Shown: piece by piece, positions 1 to 9,531 of the stretch
How positions within the stretch are numbered: the stretch's first letter is position 1
How the letters are laid out: each line of letters begins with the position of its first letter
Source: an uncultured Neokomagataea sp.
Lineage (GTDB): Bacteria > Pseudomonadota > Alphaproteobacteria > Acetobacterales > Acetobacteraceae
Length of the DNA: 64,000 nt
Reading direction: 5' to 3'
Assembly (NCBI RefSeq): GCF_946476835.1
Contig: NZ_CAMKWA010000001.1
Coordinates: 186,001 to 250,000, forward strand
Program-made: the position numbers and the translations under genes
The notes under the pieces: model-generated
The model's database searches: none
Seen by the model: the letters and a program-made list of their open reading frames with translations, nothing else
What the model was told of the DNA's origin: nothing

Positions 1-1154
1 GGCGTGAGAGCGCGTAGGAGCGTTCCGTTGGCGTCATGCAATTCCAGTTGCCATTGCGCTCCGCGTTGTGCGGCCCAGAGGAAGCTTTGGTCTGGGATAT
101 TTGTATTTTTTGTAAGCACAACGGGGAGGGGCTGTCCGCCGCTCCCTTCCCATGGGGTCAGGTCCAGCCATGCTGTGTCGTGGTCGTGTAGGATATCGTG
201 TGTCTGGCCGGTTTGGGGGTTGATACTGATGAGGCGTTCGTCGGTCTGGGCGCGGTTGAGCAGGACGGCGAACAGGCCACCAGATTTATGCCAGACGATT
301 CGTGCGATGTAGGGCCATTCTGTGTGGTCCCAGTTGATCCAGTGTGTTTGTCCGCCTGTGGCAGAGATTAGGCCGAGGCGTGTTTTCGCGTTGGCAGTGC
401 CAGTGCGTGGGTAGCGGAATTCGACCGGTTTTTGCGACGGGTCTGCGAGGTTTGCGATGTAATGTTGTTCGACGCCTGAGGTGTCGGCCTCTTCATAAAG
501 CAGGCTGCTGTTATCTGGAGACCACCATGTGCCGTCGTCACGCTGTAGTTCTTCGGCAGCAGCAAATTCAGACAGGCCGTGGGTCAGGGTTTCGGTGCCG
601 CCTGTTGTGAGACGTGTCTGGGCACCGGTTTTTAGGTCGATTGTATACAAGTCGTCATCTTTGACGGCGGCGATATGGGTGCCGTCTGGGCTAAGACGCG
701 GGGCGATCCATGTGCCTTCGATGGGGGTTGTGGTGTTGGTCAGGAGGTCAATGCGGGTGAGGTGGCCAGCGGTTTCGGCGATAGCGGATTGGCTATCGGC
801 GGCGATTAGGAAGGATGTTGTGCCGCTTAAGGACTGTCGAGCGCGTTCACGGCGTGCACGTTCTTCGACGCTAAGATGTTCCGGGCTGGTGTTTGTTGTG
901 CCGAGAGGGCGAATGGCGTGGGTTGCGACGTCGTAAAGGTAAAGCTGCAATGTTGTGCTGCGCGGGCCGGAACGCAGAAAGAGGACGGATTTTCCGTCTG
1001 GGGTGAGGGTGGCGTTGGTAGGGCGGCCGAGTGAGAAACTGCGGGTGTTGGCGAGGTCTGCCATGCATGCCGCTGGGCTGGGGGGAGCTGCGAATGAGGG
1101 CGTTGAGGCGAAAAAGGCGGAAGTTGCGAGGAGAGTGGGTAGGAGGCGGGGCAT
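1..1154 (-). CDS. Prolyl oligopeptidase / DPP-IV N-terminal-like secreted peptidase (S9 family), partial at left edge
   Basis: Minus-strand ORF open to the window edge, so absent from the ORF track. Own translation from ATG at 1154 starts MPRLLPTLLATSAFFASTPSFAAPP (signal peptide) and continues with beta-propeller repeats such as TLTPDGKSVLFLRSG, APRLSPDGTHIAAV and WWSPDNSSLLYEE. Confidence 0.75.
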   Translation of the reverse strand, partial: MPRLLPTLLATSAFFASTPSFAAPPSPAACMADLANTRSFSLGRPTNATLTPDGKSVLFLRSGPRSTTLQLYLYDVATHAIRPLGTTNTSPEHLSVEERARRERARQSLSGTTSFLIAADSQSAIAETAGHLTRIDLLTNTTTPIEGTWIAPRLSPDGTHIAAVKDDDLYTIDLKTGAQTRLTTGGTETLTHGLSEFAAAEELQRDDGTWWSPDNSSLLYEEADTSGVEQHYIANLADPSQKPVEFRYPRTGTANAKTRLGLISATGGQTHWINWDHTEWPYIARIVWHKSGGLFAVLLNRAQTDERLISINPQTGQTHDILHDHDTAWLDLTPWEGSGGQPLPVVLTKNTNIPDQSFLWAAQRGAQWQLELHDANGTLLRALT

Positions 1155-1357
1155 GGTTGGGGTCCTGAAGAGGAAGGAGTGTGTTGGGGAGATCATGGCA
1201 AGTGGTTGGGTGTGGGGCAATCCGTCAGCTTTGTGGTTTTCATTCTGTTTGTTGTTGAGCTTTTTTATGTGCTTTCTCTTAATGATCGGGGGAGAGTAGC
1301 GTCTTGGCGTTGGTTGGAGTATATTGGTCTTCTGTTTTCTAGTGTGGTGGACCTGTC

Positions 1358-4189
1358 TTGACCGAGTTGAATGAGCCGACTGATCTTGTGCCTTCCGGCC
1401 GTCTTCCCGTGACGATTGAGGAGGAGATGCGCTCCTCCTATCTGGCCTATGCGATGTCGGTCATCGTCTCGCGTGCGTTGCCGGATGTTCGTGATGGTTT
1501 GAAGCCTGTTCATCGTCGTATTCTATACGCGATGCGCGAGAGTGGTTTTACGGCCGATAAGCCGTATCGTAAGTCGGCGCGTGCAGTCGGTGATGTGATG
1601 GGTAAATACCATCCGCACGGTGATAGCTCGATTTATGATGCCATGGTGCGTATGGCGCAGTCATGGTCCATGCGCGTTAAGCTGATTGACGGGCAGGGTA
1701 ACTTCGGTTCGGTCGATGGCGATAGCCCGGCTGCGATGCGTTATACGGAAGCGCGTCTGGCCAAAGCATCGTCCTTTCTGCTGGATGATATTGATCGTGG
1801 GACGGTTGATTTCCAACCGAACTATGATGAAAGCGAATATGAGCCGGGTGTTTTACCGGCGACGTTCCCTAATCTTCTGGTTAATGGTGCGTCTGGTATT
1901 GCCGTCGGTATGGCGACGAATATTCCGACGCATAACCCGACGGAAGTTATTGATGCCACGCTGGCAGTGATCGCTAATCCGGCCATTGAGCTGGATGAGT
2001 TGATGCAGGTTATCCCCGGTCCTGATTTCCCAACGGGTGGGATTATCATGGGCCGCAGCGGTATTCGTAAGGCGTTTGAAACGGGGCGTGGTTCTGTTCC
2101 GGTGCGGGCGCGTGCGGAAATTGAAGAAATCCGCAAGGACCGTCAGGCCATTGTGATCACCGAGATTCCATATCAGGTGAATAAGGCGACGCTGCAGGAA
2201 AAGATTGCTGATCTCGTCCGTGCGAAAGAAATCGAGGGCATCTCCGATATTCGTGACGAGTCTGATCGTTCCGGTATGCGGGTTGTGATTGAACTGAAGC
2301 GTGATGCAACGCCAGATGTGGTGTTGAATCAACTCTATCGTTTTACGCAGCTTCAGACGTCTTTCAGCGTAAACATGTTGGCGCTGGATGAGGGTAAGCC
2401 TCGCACAATGGGCCTGAAAGATGTTCTGGAGGCGTTTATTCGCTTCCGTGAGGACGTCATTCTGCGTCGTGCGCGCTTTGACTTGGATAAGGTGCGTGAC
2501 CGCGGGCATTTGCTGGTCGGCCTTGTCTTGGCTGTGGCCAATATTGATGAAGTGATTGCTCTCATTCGGAGTGCGCCGGACGCTGCGACAGCGCGTGCAT
2601 CTCTGATGGCACGTGAATGGGATGCAGGTGAAGTCGTACCTTTGCTTGAGCTGATCCATGATGAAGGCAATGTCGTTATTGACGGCAAGGTCCGTCTGAC
2701 GGAAGCGCAGGCACGTGGTATTTTGGAACTGCGCTTGCAGCGTTTGACTGGTCTTGAACGTGATAAAATTCAAGGCGAGTTGGGTGAAGTCGCCGTTAAG
2801 ATTGAAGATCTGCTCGATATTATTGGCAGTCACATCCGCCGTATGGAGGTGATGCGCAATGAACTTATGGCGGCGCGTGCTGAAATTGCCACGCCGCGTA
2901 TGAGTGAGATTTCGGATGCGTTGGGTGATCAGTCTGATGAAAGCTTGATTGAGCCGGGGCAGATGGTGGTGACCATTACCCGTGATGGCTTCATCAAGCG
3001 TACGCCTTTGGAAATGTTCCGTTCCCAGAATCGTGGTGGCCGTGGCCGTACGGCAGCTGGCCGTCGCGGTGATGATGTCATTGTACGCAGCTTTAATGCA
3101 CATACGCACCAATGGGTTCTGTTCTTCTCATCTGGTGGCAAAGCGTACCGTATGAAGGTCTGGCATTTGCCGGAGGCTTCACCGACGTCGAAGGGGCGTG
3201 CGCTTGTCAATCTGCTGCCGGAATTGGGAAGTGATGCGATTACGGCGGTTCTGCCGCTGCCGCAGGATGAAGAGCTGTGGGATGATCTGCACCTTGTCTT
3301 TGCGACGGCGAGCGGGAATGTCCGTCGTAACCGTCTGAGTGATTTCCGTAATATCCGTGCGTCTGGCTTGATTGCGATGAAGCTGGATGAAGGAGATTCT
3401 CTGATCGGTGTGGCGACATGTCGTGAGGGTCAGGATGTCTTCTTGGCGACGCGTAAGGCGCGTTGCATCCGCTTCCATATTACGGATGATGTGCTGCGTG
3501 TCTTTGCTGGGCGCGGTAGCTCTGGTGTGCGTGGTATTAAGCTTGCAGAGGGCGATGAGGTTATTTCGCTCTGTGTGCTGAACCATGTGGATGCAAGCGT
3601 TGAAGAACGTGCGGCATATCTGCGGATGGCGAATGCGAAGCGCCGTGCAGAAAATGTTGCTTTGGCAGAGGGCACAGAAGAAGACGTTGCATCTGCTGAT
3701 GATGAAGCTGTTGAAGTTACGGGTGATCTGACGCCAGAGCGTTTTGAAGAATTGGAAGCGCAGGAGGAAGTGCTTCTGACCGTGACCGATGGTGGTTTTG
3801 GTCGCCGTTCATCTGCTTATGATTACCGTGTTTCTGGTCGTGGTGGTTTGGGTATCACGAACATGACGTTCTCGGCGACGCGCCGTGGGACAGAAGTGGT
3901 TGGAACTTTGCCAACGCTCCCGGGGACCGATGTAATGTTGGTGACGGATACGGGGCGTTTGATCCGCCTGCCAGTGTCGCAAGTGCGTATTATGGCGCGC
4001 CAAGCGGCTGGTGTGACGTTGTTCCGCCTGAATGACCATGAGACGGTGATTTGTGTGTTCCCGGTTGTGGAAGATGACGGGGAAACGGGCGATGAGGCTG
4101 CTGTAGATGGTGCAGAGGTTAATGCAGCACCAGAAGTGCAAGCTGCACCGACACTCGAGGCCGGAGATTCATCTAGCGTCGGTGAATAA
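1358..4189 (+). CDS. gyrA: DNA gyrase subunit A (TTG start in this frame)
   Basis: [39 protein letters not shown]; full-length 943 aa with C-terminal GyrA repeats. Confidence 0.97.
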   Translation: MTELNEPTDLVPSGRLPVTIEEEMRSSYLAYAMSVIVSRALPDVRDGLKPVHRRILYAMRESGFTADKPYRKSARAVGDVMGKYHPHGDSSIYDAMVRMAQSWSMRVKLIDGQGNFGSVDGDSPAAMRYTEARLAKASSFLLDDIDRGTVDFQPNYDESEYEPGVLPATFPNLLVNGASGIAVGMATNIPTHNPTEVIDATLAVIANPAIELDELMQVIPGPDFPTGGIIMGRSGIRKAFETGRGSVPVRARAEIEEIRKDRQAIVITEIPYQVNKATLQEKIADLVRAKEIEGISDIRDESDRSGMRVVIELKRDATPDVVLNQLYRFTQLQTSFSVNMLALDEGKPRTMGLKDVLEAFIRFREDVILRRARFDLDKVRDRGHLLVGLVLAVANIDEVIALIRSAPDAATARASLMAREWDAGEVVPLLELIHDEGNVVIDGKVRLTEAQARGILELRLQRLTGLERDKIQGELGEVAVKIEDLLDIIGSHIRRMEVMRNELMAARAEIATPRMSEISDALGDQSDESLIEPGQMVVTITRDGFIKRTPLEMFRSQNRGGRGRTAAGRRGDDVIVRSFNAHTHQWVLFFSSGGKAYRMKVWHLPEASPTSKGRALVNLLPELGSDAITAVLPLPQDEELWDDLHLVFATASGNVRRNRLSDFRNIRASGLIAMKLDEGDSLIGVATCREGQDVFLATRKARCIRFHITDDVLRVFAGRGSSGVRGIKLAEGDEVISLCVLNHVDASVEERAAYLRMANAKRRAENVALAEGTEEDVASADDEAVEVTGDLTPERFEELEAQEEVLLTVTDGGFGRRSSAYDYRVSGRGGLGITNMTFSATRRGTEVVGTLPTLPGTDVMLVTDTGRLIRLPVSQVRIMARQAAGVTLFRLNDHETVICVFPVVEDDGETGDEAAVDGAEVNAAPEVQAAPTLEAGDSSSVGE

Positions 4190-4190
4190 T

Positions 4191-4700
4191 ATGGCCCTTA
4201 ACCCACGTATGGCGTTTTATCCGGGGACGTTTGACCCTGTGACGCATGGCCATATGGATATTATTGCTCGTGCGGCCCGCTTGTTTGACAAGCTGGTCGT
4301 GGGGGTAGGGGTTAATGGTGGGAAACAACCTCTTTTGACGCGTGCGGAGCGTTTAGCTTTGCTGCGTCAGGAGGTTTCAAAATTGCCGGAGGCGCCGCGG
4401 ATTACGGTGGTAGAGTTTGATACTCTGCTTGTGGATGCTGTGCGTGCCGTGGGCGCAGGTGCTGTTGTGCGTGGGCTACGCTCTGCTGGTGATTTTGATT
4501 TTGAATGTCAAATTTCGGGAGTGATGCGCCGCCTTGCTCCGGAGATAGAAATGGTTCTGTTGCTTTCTGCGGATGAGCACCGTGCAACGGCGAGCCGTAT
4601 TGTGAAGGAAATTGCTGGTTTAGGCGGTGATATTTCTTCCTTTGTGAGCGATGAAGTGGCGCGGGTTGTCTTGTCGAAAAGCCGTAGAGAGGCGACATAG
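4191..4700 (+). CDS. coaD: Phosphopantetheine adenylyltransferase
   Basis: MAFYPGTFDPVTHGHMDIIARAARLFDKLVVGVGVN; internal ATG at 4191, one base after the gyrA stop, preferred over the ORF-track start. Confidence 0.95.
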   Translation: MALNPRMAFYPGTFDPVTHGHMDIIARAARLFDKLVVGVGVNGGKQPLLTRAERLALLRQEVSKLPEAPRITVVEFDTLLVDAVRAVGAGAVVRGLRSAGDFDFECQISGVMRRLAPEIEMVLLLSADEHRATASRIVKEIAGLGGDISSFVSDEVARVVLSKSRREAT

Positions 4701-4733
4701 AGGGCCTAACCGGATTTCAGAAGGATTTCATGA

Positions 4734-5222
4734 ATGTCTGAGAACGCGACGATCCCAGCAGGTAACAAGCTGGTTTTTGAACTTAAGACGGGTAAGGTTG
4801 TCATTGAACTGCGCCCTGACCTGGCTCCGTTGGCTGTGGAGCGCTTGAAGCTTCTGGCGAGCGAAGGCTTTTATGATGGGGTGAAGTTCCACCGCGTTAT
4901 CGAAGGTTTCATGGCGCAGGGTGGTGACCCGACCGGCACGGGTACGGGTGGTAGCGAATACCCAGATCTTAAGGCTGAGTTCACGGATAAGGCGAAGTTT
5001 GAGCGTGGTACGTTGGGTATGGCCCGTACCATGGCGCCGCACACAGCGAACAGCCAGTTCTTCATTATGTTTGAGAACGTACCGTCACTGAATGGCCAGT
5101 ACACGATTGCGGGTCAGGTTGTGGAAGGTATGGAACTGGTTGATCAAATCAAGCGTGGTGCGGGTGCATCAGGCATGGTTAAAGACCCAGATTCCATTGT
5201 GAAAGCTTATGTTGAAGCCTGA
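4734..5222 (+). CDS. Cyclophilin-type peptidyl-prolyl cis-trans isomerase
   Basis: FHRVIEGFMAQGGDPTGTGTGG...ANSQFFIMFENVPSLNGQYTIAGQVVEGME. Confidence 0.95.
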   Translation: MSENATIPAGNKLVFELKTGKVVIELRPDLAPLAVERLKLLASEGFYDGVKFHRVIEGFMAQGGDPTGTGTGGSEYPDLKAEFTDKAKFERGTLGMARTMAPHTANSQFFIMFENVPSLNGQYTIAGQVVEGMELVDQIKRGAGASGMVKDPDSIVKAYVEA

Positions 5223-5249
5223 TTTTTCAGTGTTTTGATGGGGTTTTTG

Positions 5250-5282
5250 AAACCGGTAGGAGTGATCCTGCCGGTTTTTTTG
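5250..5282 (+). terminator. Rho-independent terminator after PPIase gene
   Basis: AACCGGTAGGA-gtga-TCCTGCCGGTTTTTTT hairpin followed by a T tract. Confidence 0.85.
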
Positions 5283-5342
5283 TACGTGAAATGATAAAAA
5301 AGTCCTCTTACTAGTTACATTATGCAATGATTTAGTATTGAT

Positions 5343-6095
5343 TTGATGATTATAGGATTTTTTCAGATGGAAAGCGCGTCTTTTGGTGTTTTTTCGTTTT
5401 TAAAACAAAGCTGGAGATTGCCGTATATCTTTCGGCGTGATGTTTTTTGGTGCCTTTTTGTTCTGCTTGGGGTCGATTTTGGCCTGTCTTTTGTTGGGCA
5501 TATGTTTTTAGAGGGGGGGTGGCATCGCTCGGCAGTGTTTATTAGAAATTATAATTTTTTGGATAGTATGTTTGATTGTCTTAAGGTTTATATATGCACT
5601 ATTATAATCAATAGAGCATTATTAACGAGGTGTTCAGGGTTGGATTTATTAAAAATTGATCGAGGGGTCTTATATTTTGTATTTTACTCAGTATTATGTA
5701 GTGTAGTACATTTTTACTTTGTCCGTATACTCGACAATCATGGTAAATTAATCCCAATAAAATATATTATGTTATTTTCAATTATGGTTATTTCTTATTT
5801 TGTATATAATTACGTTATGGCAGTAGCTATGGTGAAGTGGAGTATTTTTGATGGTTCGTTTTCTATTTTAAAGTCCAAAAAAATAATGGAAGGTCATTAT
5901 TTAAAATACACAGTTAATTTTATAATTATCATGATTGTTTTATCTGGGGTTATGTTTTTAATTAATAAGTTCATTTTATTTTTCGGTTTTGATAAATTAT
6001 CATTTTATATTTATGGTATTTCTTCAGCATACTTTCTTCTTTTGACATCATCATACAATGCATTTTTTGTTCGATATTTAGAAAATTCAAAATAA
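5343..6095 (+). CDS. Hypothetical multi-pass membrane protein, strongly AT-rich
   Basis: 250-aa ORF rich in F/I/L/Y with several hydrophobic stretches; base composition clearly more AT-rich than its neighbours. Start may be the internal Met of MESASFGVFSF. Confidence 0.65.
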   Translation: MMIIGFFQMESASFGVFSFLKQSWRLPYIFRRDVFWCLFVLLGVDFGLSFVGHMFLEGGWHRSAVFIRNYNFLDSMFDCLKVYICTIIINRALLTRCSGLDLLKIDRGVLYFVFYSVLCSVVHFYFVRILDNHGKLIPIKYIMLFSIMVISYFVYNYVMAVAMVKWSIFDGSFSILKSKKIMEGHYLKYTVNFIIIMIVLSGVMFLINKFILFFGFDKLSFYIYGISSAYFLLLTSSYNAFFVRYLENSK

Positions 6096-6101
6096 AGACA
6101 C

Positions 6102-6136
6102 AAGGTGAGTGCCTATGCGCGTAGGACACTCACCTT
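6102..6136. terminator. Convergent-gene hairpin (bidirectional terminator candidate)
   Basis: AAGGTGAGTGCCTA-tgcgcg-TAGG(A)CACTCACCTT; it contains the stop codon of the minus-strand gene. Confidence 0.55.
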
Positions 6137-6445
6137 TGCGGCATCATGGGGGTAGGGCGTGCCGTATTGCGCTGCGTAGCGGGTGGCGAAGTCCTGCCGC
6201 TCTAGGCGTTCACAATAATCAAGGTAGCGCATCAAGGCGCGTTCTGCTCGTGGAGTGCGGCCGTATATACGTTTGTAGTGCTTCCAGAGCATGAGTGCAT
6301 TCACCGACCATGCGTCATAGACATGCTCTGCTAGCCTTTGGCGTATGGCAGGGGGAAGTTGGTCGAAGGCTTCCCATGCATCACCGTCGAAACGTTGCCA
6401 AATTTGGTCGCGGAAGGTGCGGTCGTTGAGGTCAGGTTTTGTCAT
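6113..6445 (-). CDS. Conserved small hypothetical protein
   Basis: MTKPDLNDRTFRDQIWQRFDGDAWEAFDQLPPAIRQRLAEHVYDAWSVNALMLWKHYKRIYG...; internal ATG at 6445 chosen as start. Confidence 0.65.
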   Translation of the reverse strand: MTKPDLNDRTFRDQIWQRFDGDAWEAFDQLPPAIRQRLAEHVYDAWSVNALMLWKHYKRIYGRTPRAERALMRYLDYCERLERQDFATRYAAQYGTPYPHDAAKVSVLRA

Positions 6446-6598
6446 GGCAGTCACAGAAAATAAGTTATGATATATCATAACATTCAAGGCTTCCGTGGAG
6501 CAAGGCCGCGCTATTGCGCTGAAAATCGAAGGTTTTTTAATTTTTTTCCTCTTTGGTGTTGACCCGAAGGCTGATCCTTCGTAAACACCGCGCCAGAT

Positions 6599-6674
6599 GA
6601 ACCGGTAGCTCAGTTGGTAGAGCATTCGACTTTTAATCGAATGGTCCTGGGTTCGAGTCCCAGCCGGTTCACCA
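6599..6674 (+). tRNA. tRNA-Lys (anticodon UUU), CCA encoded
   Basis: GAACCGGTAGCTCAGTTGGTAGAGCATTCGACTTTTAATCGAATGGTCCTGGGTTCGAGTCCCAGCCGGTTCACCA; 7-bp acceptor GAACCGG/CCGGTTC; loop CTTTTAA. Confidence 0.97.
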
Positions 6675-6821
6675 CTCCTCCTTTTAAAAATATAGTCTGT
6701 TCTGGTAGCGCGTATCTTTGGGCGCGTTACAGAGTGATGCTGTTTTCAGCTTCTGTTTGGAAAAAACGTATCAAAAGCGTTAAAAGACGCTGAGACACGG
6801 ATATTTCAAAGGACACAAACA

Positions 6822-8063
6822 TTGCAGAAAAACCGGATGACCTTGTTCATTCTGATTGCCTTGGTGCTTGGCATCATCACGGGTGGGGTGATTCATAACA
6901 CGGTTGCAGATGCTGCCATGCGGCAAAGTTTCTCAGCGGATATCTCCATTGGATCGACCGTTTTTCTGCGTTTGATCAAAATGATTATCGCGCCGTTGGT
7001 GTTCTCCACCTTGGTTGCTGGTATTGGTCGTATGACGGATGCGAAAACGGTTGGCCGTATTGGTGGGAAAGCGATGCTCTGGTTTGTCGGGGCGTCTTTA
7101 TTCTCGCTGACATTGGGCATGGTGCTGGTCAATGTGATGCATCCGGGCGTTGGTCTGCACCAGGTCAATGCTATGCAGGCTACGCATCTGAGTGCGGGCG
7201 GTATGACGCTGGATAGTTTTATCCATCATCTCGTGCCGGATTCTGGCTTTAAGGCGATGGCCGATAATGAAATTCTTCAGGTTGTTGTTTTTGCTGTTTT
7301 CGTCGGTATTGCGTGTGCGTCTCAGCCAGAGAAGGGACGTTCTTTCGTAGAATGGACGGAGAGCCTCGCACACATCATTTTAAAGGTGACGAATTATGTG
7401 ATGCTGCTGGCTCCGCTCGCAGTTTTCTGTGCAGTGGCTGCGACGATCAGCACTAATGGTCTTGCGATTTTGCTGACCTATGGAAAGTTCATGGGTGAGT
7501 TCTACTTTGCCATGTTCTTGTTGTGGGTGTGTCTGATCGGGGTGGCGTTTTTGTGTTTAGGCAAGCCTGCTCTGCGGTTGGTGCGTCTGATGCGTGAACC
7601 GTTCTTGCTGGCATTTTCAACGGCGAGTTCTGAAGCTGCTTATCCGTTGATTTTGGAGCGCATTACGCAATTCCCTGTTTCGCGTAAGATTTCGTCTTTT
7701 GTGTTGCCGCTGGGGTATTCGTTTAATCTCGATGGCACGATGATGTACTGCACCTTTGCGAGCATCTTCATTGCGCAGGCTTATGATATTGTCCTGCCGT
7801 GGAGCACGCAAATTGTCATGCTGTTGACGCTTATGTTGACGAGTAAGGGCATGGCGGGGATTCCGCGTGCATCATCTGTTGTGATTGTAGCGACGCTGGG
7901 TCAGTTTAATATCCCGACTGAAGGTATCTTGTTAATTCTTGGCGTTGATACATTCCTTGATATGGGGCGTTCGGCCACCAATGTGATCGGGAACTCTCTG
8001 GCGACGGCTGTTGTTGGGAAGTGGGAAAACCTGCTTGTTCATGACGGTGAGGCTGCAGAGTGA
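6822..8063 (+). CDS. Dicarboxylate/amino acid:cation symporter (DAACS, GltP/DctA-like)
   Basis: GSTVFLRLIKMIIAPLVFSTLVAGI...AFSTASSEAAYPLILERI...LPLGYSFNLDGTMMYCTFASIFIAQ. Confidence 0.92.
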   Translation: MQKNRMTLFILIALVLGIITGGVIHNTVADAAMRQSFSADISIGSTVFLRLIKMIIAPLVFSTLVAGIGRMTDAKTVGRIGGKAMLWFVGASLFSLTLGMVLVNVMHPGVGLHQVNAMQATHLSAGGMTLDSFIHHLVPDSGFKAMADNEILQVVVFAVFVGIACASQPEKGRSFVEWTESLAHIILKVTNYVMLLAPLAVFCAVAATISTNGLAILLTYGKFMGEFYFAMFLLWVCLIGVAFLCLGKPALRLVRLMREPFLLAFSTASSEAAYPLILERITQFPVSRKISSFVLPLGYSFNLDGTMMYCTFASIFIAQAYDIVLPWSTQIVMLLTLMLTSKGMAGIPRASSVVIVATLGQFNIPTEGILLILGVDTFLDMGRSATNVIGNSLATAVVGKWENLLVHDGEAAE

Positions 8064-8129
8064 AGCCAGTCATGGGGCGGCATGTCGATAATGACATGTC
8101 GCTGCAATTCTCTTAAATTTTAAGGGAAA

Positions 8130-8204
8130 TGGTGCCGGGTGAGGGATTTGAACCCCCGACCTTCGGTTTACAAAACCGCTGCACTACCACTGTGCTAACC
8201 CGGC
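8130..8204 (-). tRNA. tRNA-Thr (anticodon UGU), CCA encoded
   Basis: Reverse complement GCCGGGTTAGCACAGTGGTAGTGCAGCGGTTTTGTAAACCGAAGGTCGGGGGTTCGAATCCCTCACCCGGCACCA. Confidence 0.96.
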
Positions 8205-8272
8205 GACCTTGGGGCCGTTTTTCCATGTGTCGGCCTCAGGGTCAAGATGAAATTTACGATTTTGAGAAGAAT

Positions 8273-9418
8273 TTAGGCCTTATCTTCGAGGCTTTTGGCA
8301 ATGACCTGCGCTAAGGCGGTATAAGCTTGGGCAGCTTCACTCTCTGGTGTGGAGAGGGTGATAGGGGTTCCATCATCGCCGCTGCTGCGAATGGCGGCCA
8401 GTAGGGGGATTTCTCCTAGGAAAGGCACGCCAGCGCTCTCAGCTTCTGCGCGTGCACCGCCATGACCGAAGAGTTCTGTGCGGTGGTTGCAGTTTGGGCA
8501 GCAGAAATATGACATATTCTCGATGATGCCGAGAATGGGCGTTTCCATACGTTCGAACATAGCGATGCCGCGGCGGGCATCGAGCAAGGCAATATCTTGT
8601 GGGGTGGACACGATAACAGCACCACCCTTGGCTAGTTTTGGGCCGAGTTTTTGGGCGAGGGTGAGTTGTGCATCTCCGGTACCGGGCGGCATGTCGATGA
8701 CGAGAACATCAAGCTCACCCCATTCAACTTCTCCTAGGAACTGAGTCAGTGCTCCCATGACCATGGGGCCACGCCAGATCATGGCCTGTTTTTCGTCCAC
8801 CAAATAACCGATGGACATGCTTTTAATGCCCCATGCTTCGAGGGGGATGATGCGGCTGTCTCGGACTTCTGGGCGGGTGGAGTGACCGAGCATGCGGGGT
8901 AGTGAGGGGCCGTAGATGTCGGCATCCAGTAGGCCGGTTTTGAGGCCGGATTGTGCCAAGCTCACAGCGAGGTTAACTGCCGTTGTGGATTTTCCAACAC
9001 CGCCTTTACCAGATGCAACGGCGATAACGGCTTTTACGTCTGGGAGGATAGCGTGGGTTGGTTTGCCTTTGCCGAGGTTAAAGGGACGGTGGCCAGCATT
9101 CTTGGGTGGGGCCGCAGGTGGGGGGGGAGTTTTGCGGTGCGATGTCAGGGAGAGGGTGGCTCCAGATAAGCCGGGGAGGCGTGCGATGTCCGCTTCGATC
9201 TTCTGGCGAATGGGGGTAAGGCGCTCAGCATCGTCGCGTGAGGTGGAAAGCGCGATATGGGCATGGCCTTGCTGAATGGAAACCCCGTCTAAACGTGCGA
9301 ATGTGAGTATGTTTGAGTGCTCTCCATTCTGACGTTGCAAAAGATCGATGATGCGTTTTTCGGTCAGGTTATCAGGGTTGGAGGGGGATGATGAAGGGGG
9401 GAGGGTTTCGTCCGTCAT
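8273..9418 (-). CDS. apbC: Mrp/NBP35-family Fe-S cluster carrier P-loop ATPase
   Basis: AVIAVASGKGGVGKSTTAVNLAVSLAQSGLKTGLLDADIYGPSLPRML...IENMSYFCCPNC; start set at internal ATG (MTDETLPPSS). Confidence 0.93.
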   Translation of the reverse strand: MTDETLPPSSSPSNPDNLTEKRIIDLLQRQNGEHSNILTFARLDGVSIQQGHAHIALSTSRDDAERLTPIRQKIEADIARLPGLSGATLSLTSHRKTPPPPAAPPKNAGHRPFNLGKGKPTHAILPDVKAVIAVASGKGGVGKSTTAVNLAVSLAQSGLKTGLLDADIYGPSLPRMLGHSTRPEVRDSRIIPLEAWGIKSMSIGYLVDEKQAMIWRGPMVMGALTQFLGEVEWGELDVLVIDMPPGTGDAQLTLAQKLGPKLAKGGAVIVSTPQDIALLDARRGIAMFERMETPILGIIENMSYFCCPNCNHRTELFGHGGARAEAESAGVPFLGEIPLLAAIRSSGDDGTPITLSTPESEAAQAYTALAQVIAKSLEDKA

Positions 9419-9531
9419 GGCCGTTAATCTCAATATGCGCTTTTCGTGTGATGTTAGCCTAGCATAGAGAGAGTATGTCCGCATCTTGATGAGGTGTAGC
9501 GGCATTTGGCCTTATGCGTTAGCGTGTTGAT

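Noticed and set aside
4-936. Plus-strand ORFs at the left edge
   Set aside because: They lie opposite the partial S9-peptidase gene read on the minus strand, which has a signal peptide and propeller repeats.
1853-3112. 419-aa minus-strand ORF opposite gyrA
   Set aside because: Antisense of a certain gene; composition (His/Arg/Thr-rich, no recognisable domain) is typical of shadow ORFs.
8083-8105. CATGTC-gataat-GACATG near the end of the symporter gene as a Pho-box
   Set aside because: It is an inverted, not direct, repeat and lies between a gene end and a tRNA; more likely an RNA hairpin.
8129-8314. ORF MVPGEGFEPPTFGLQNRCTTTVLTRRP...
   Set aside because: It is a translation across the antisense of the tRNA-Thr gene, a well-known source of spurious protein annotations.
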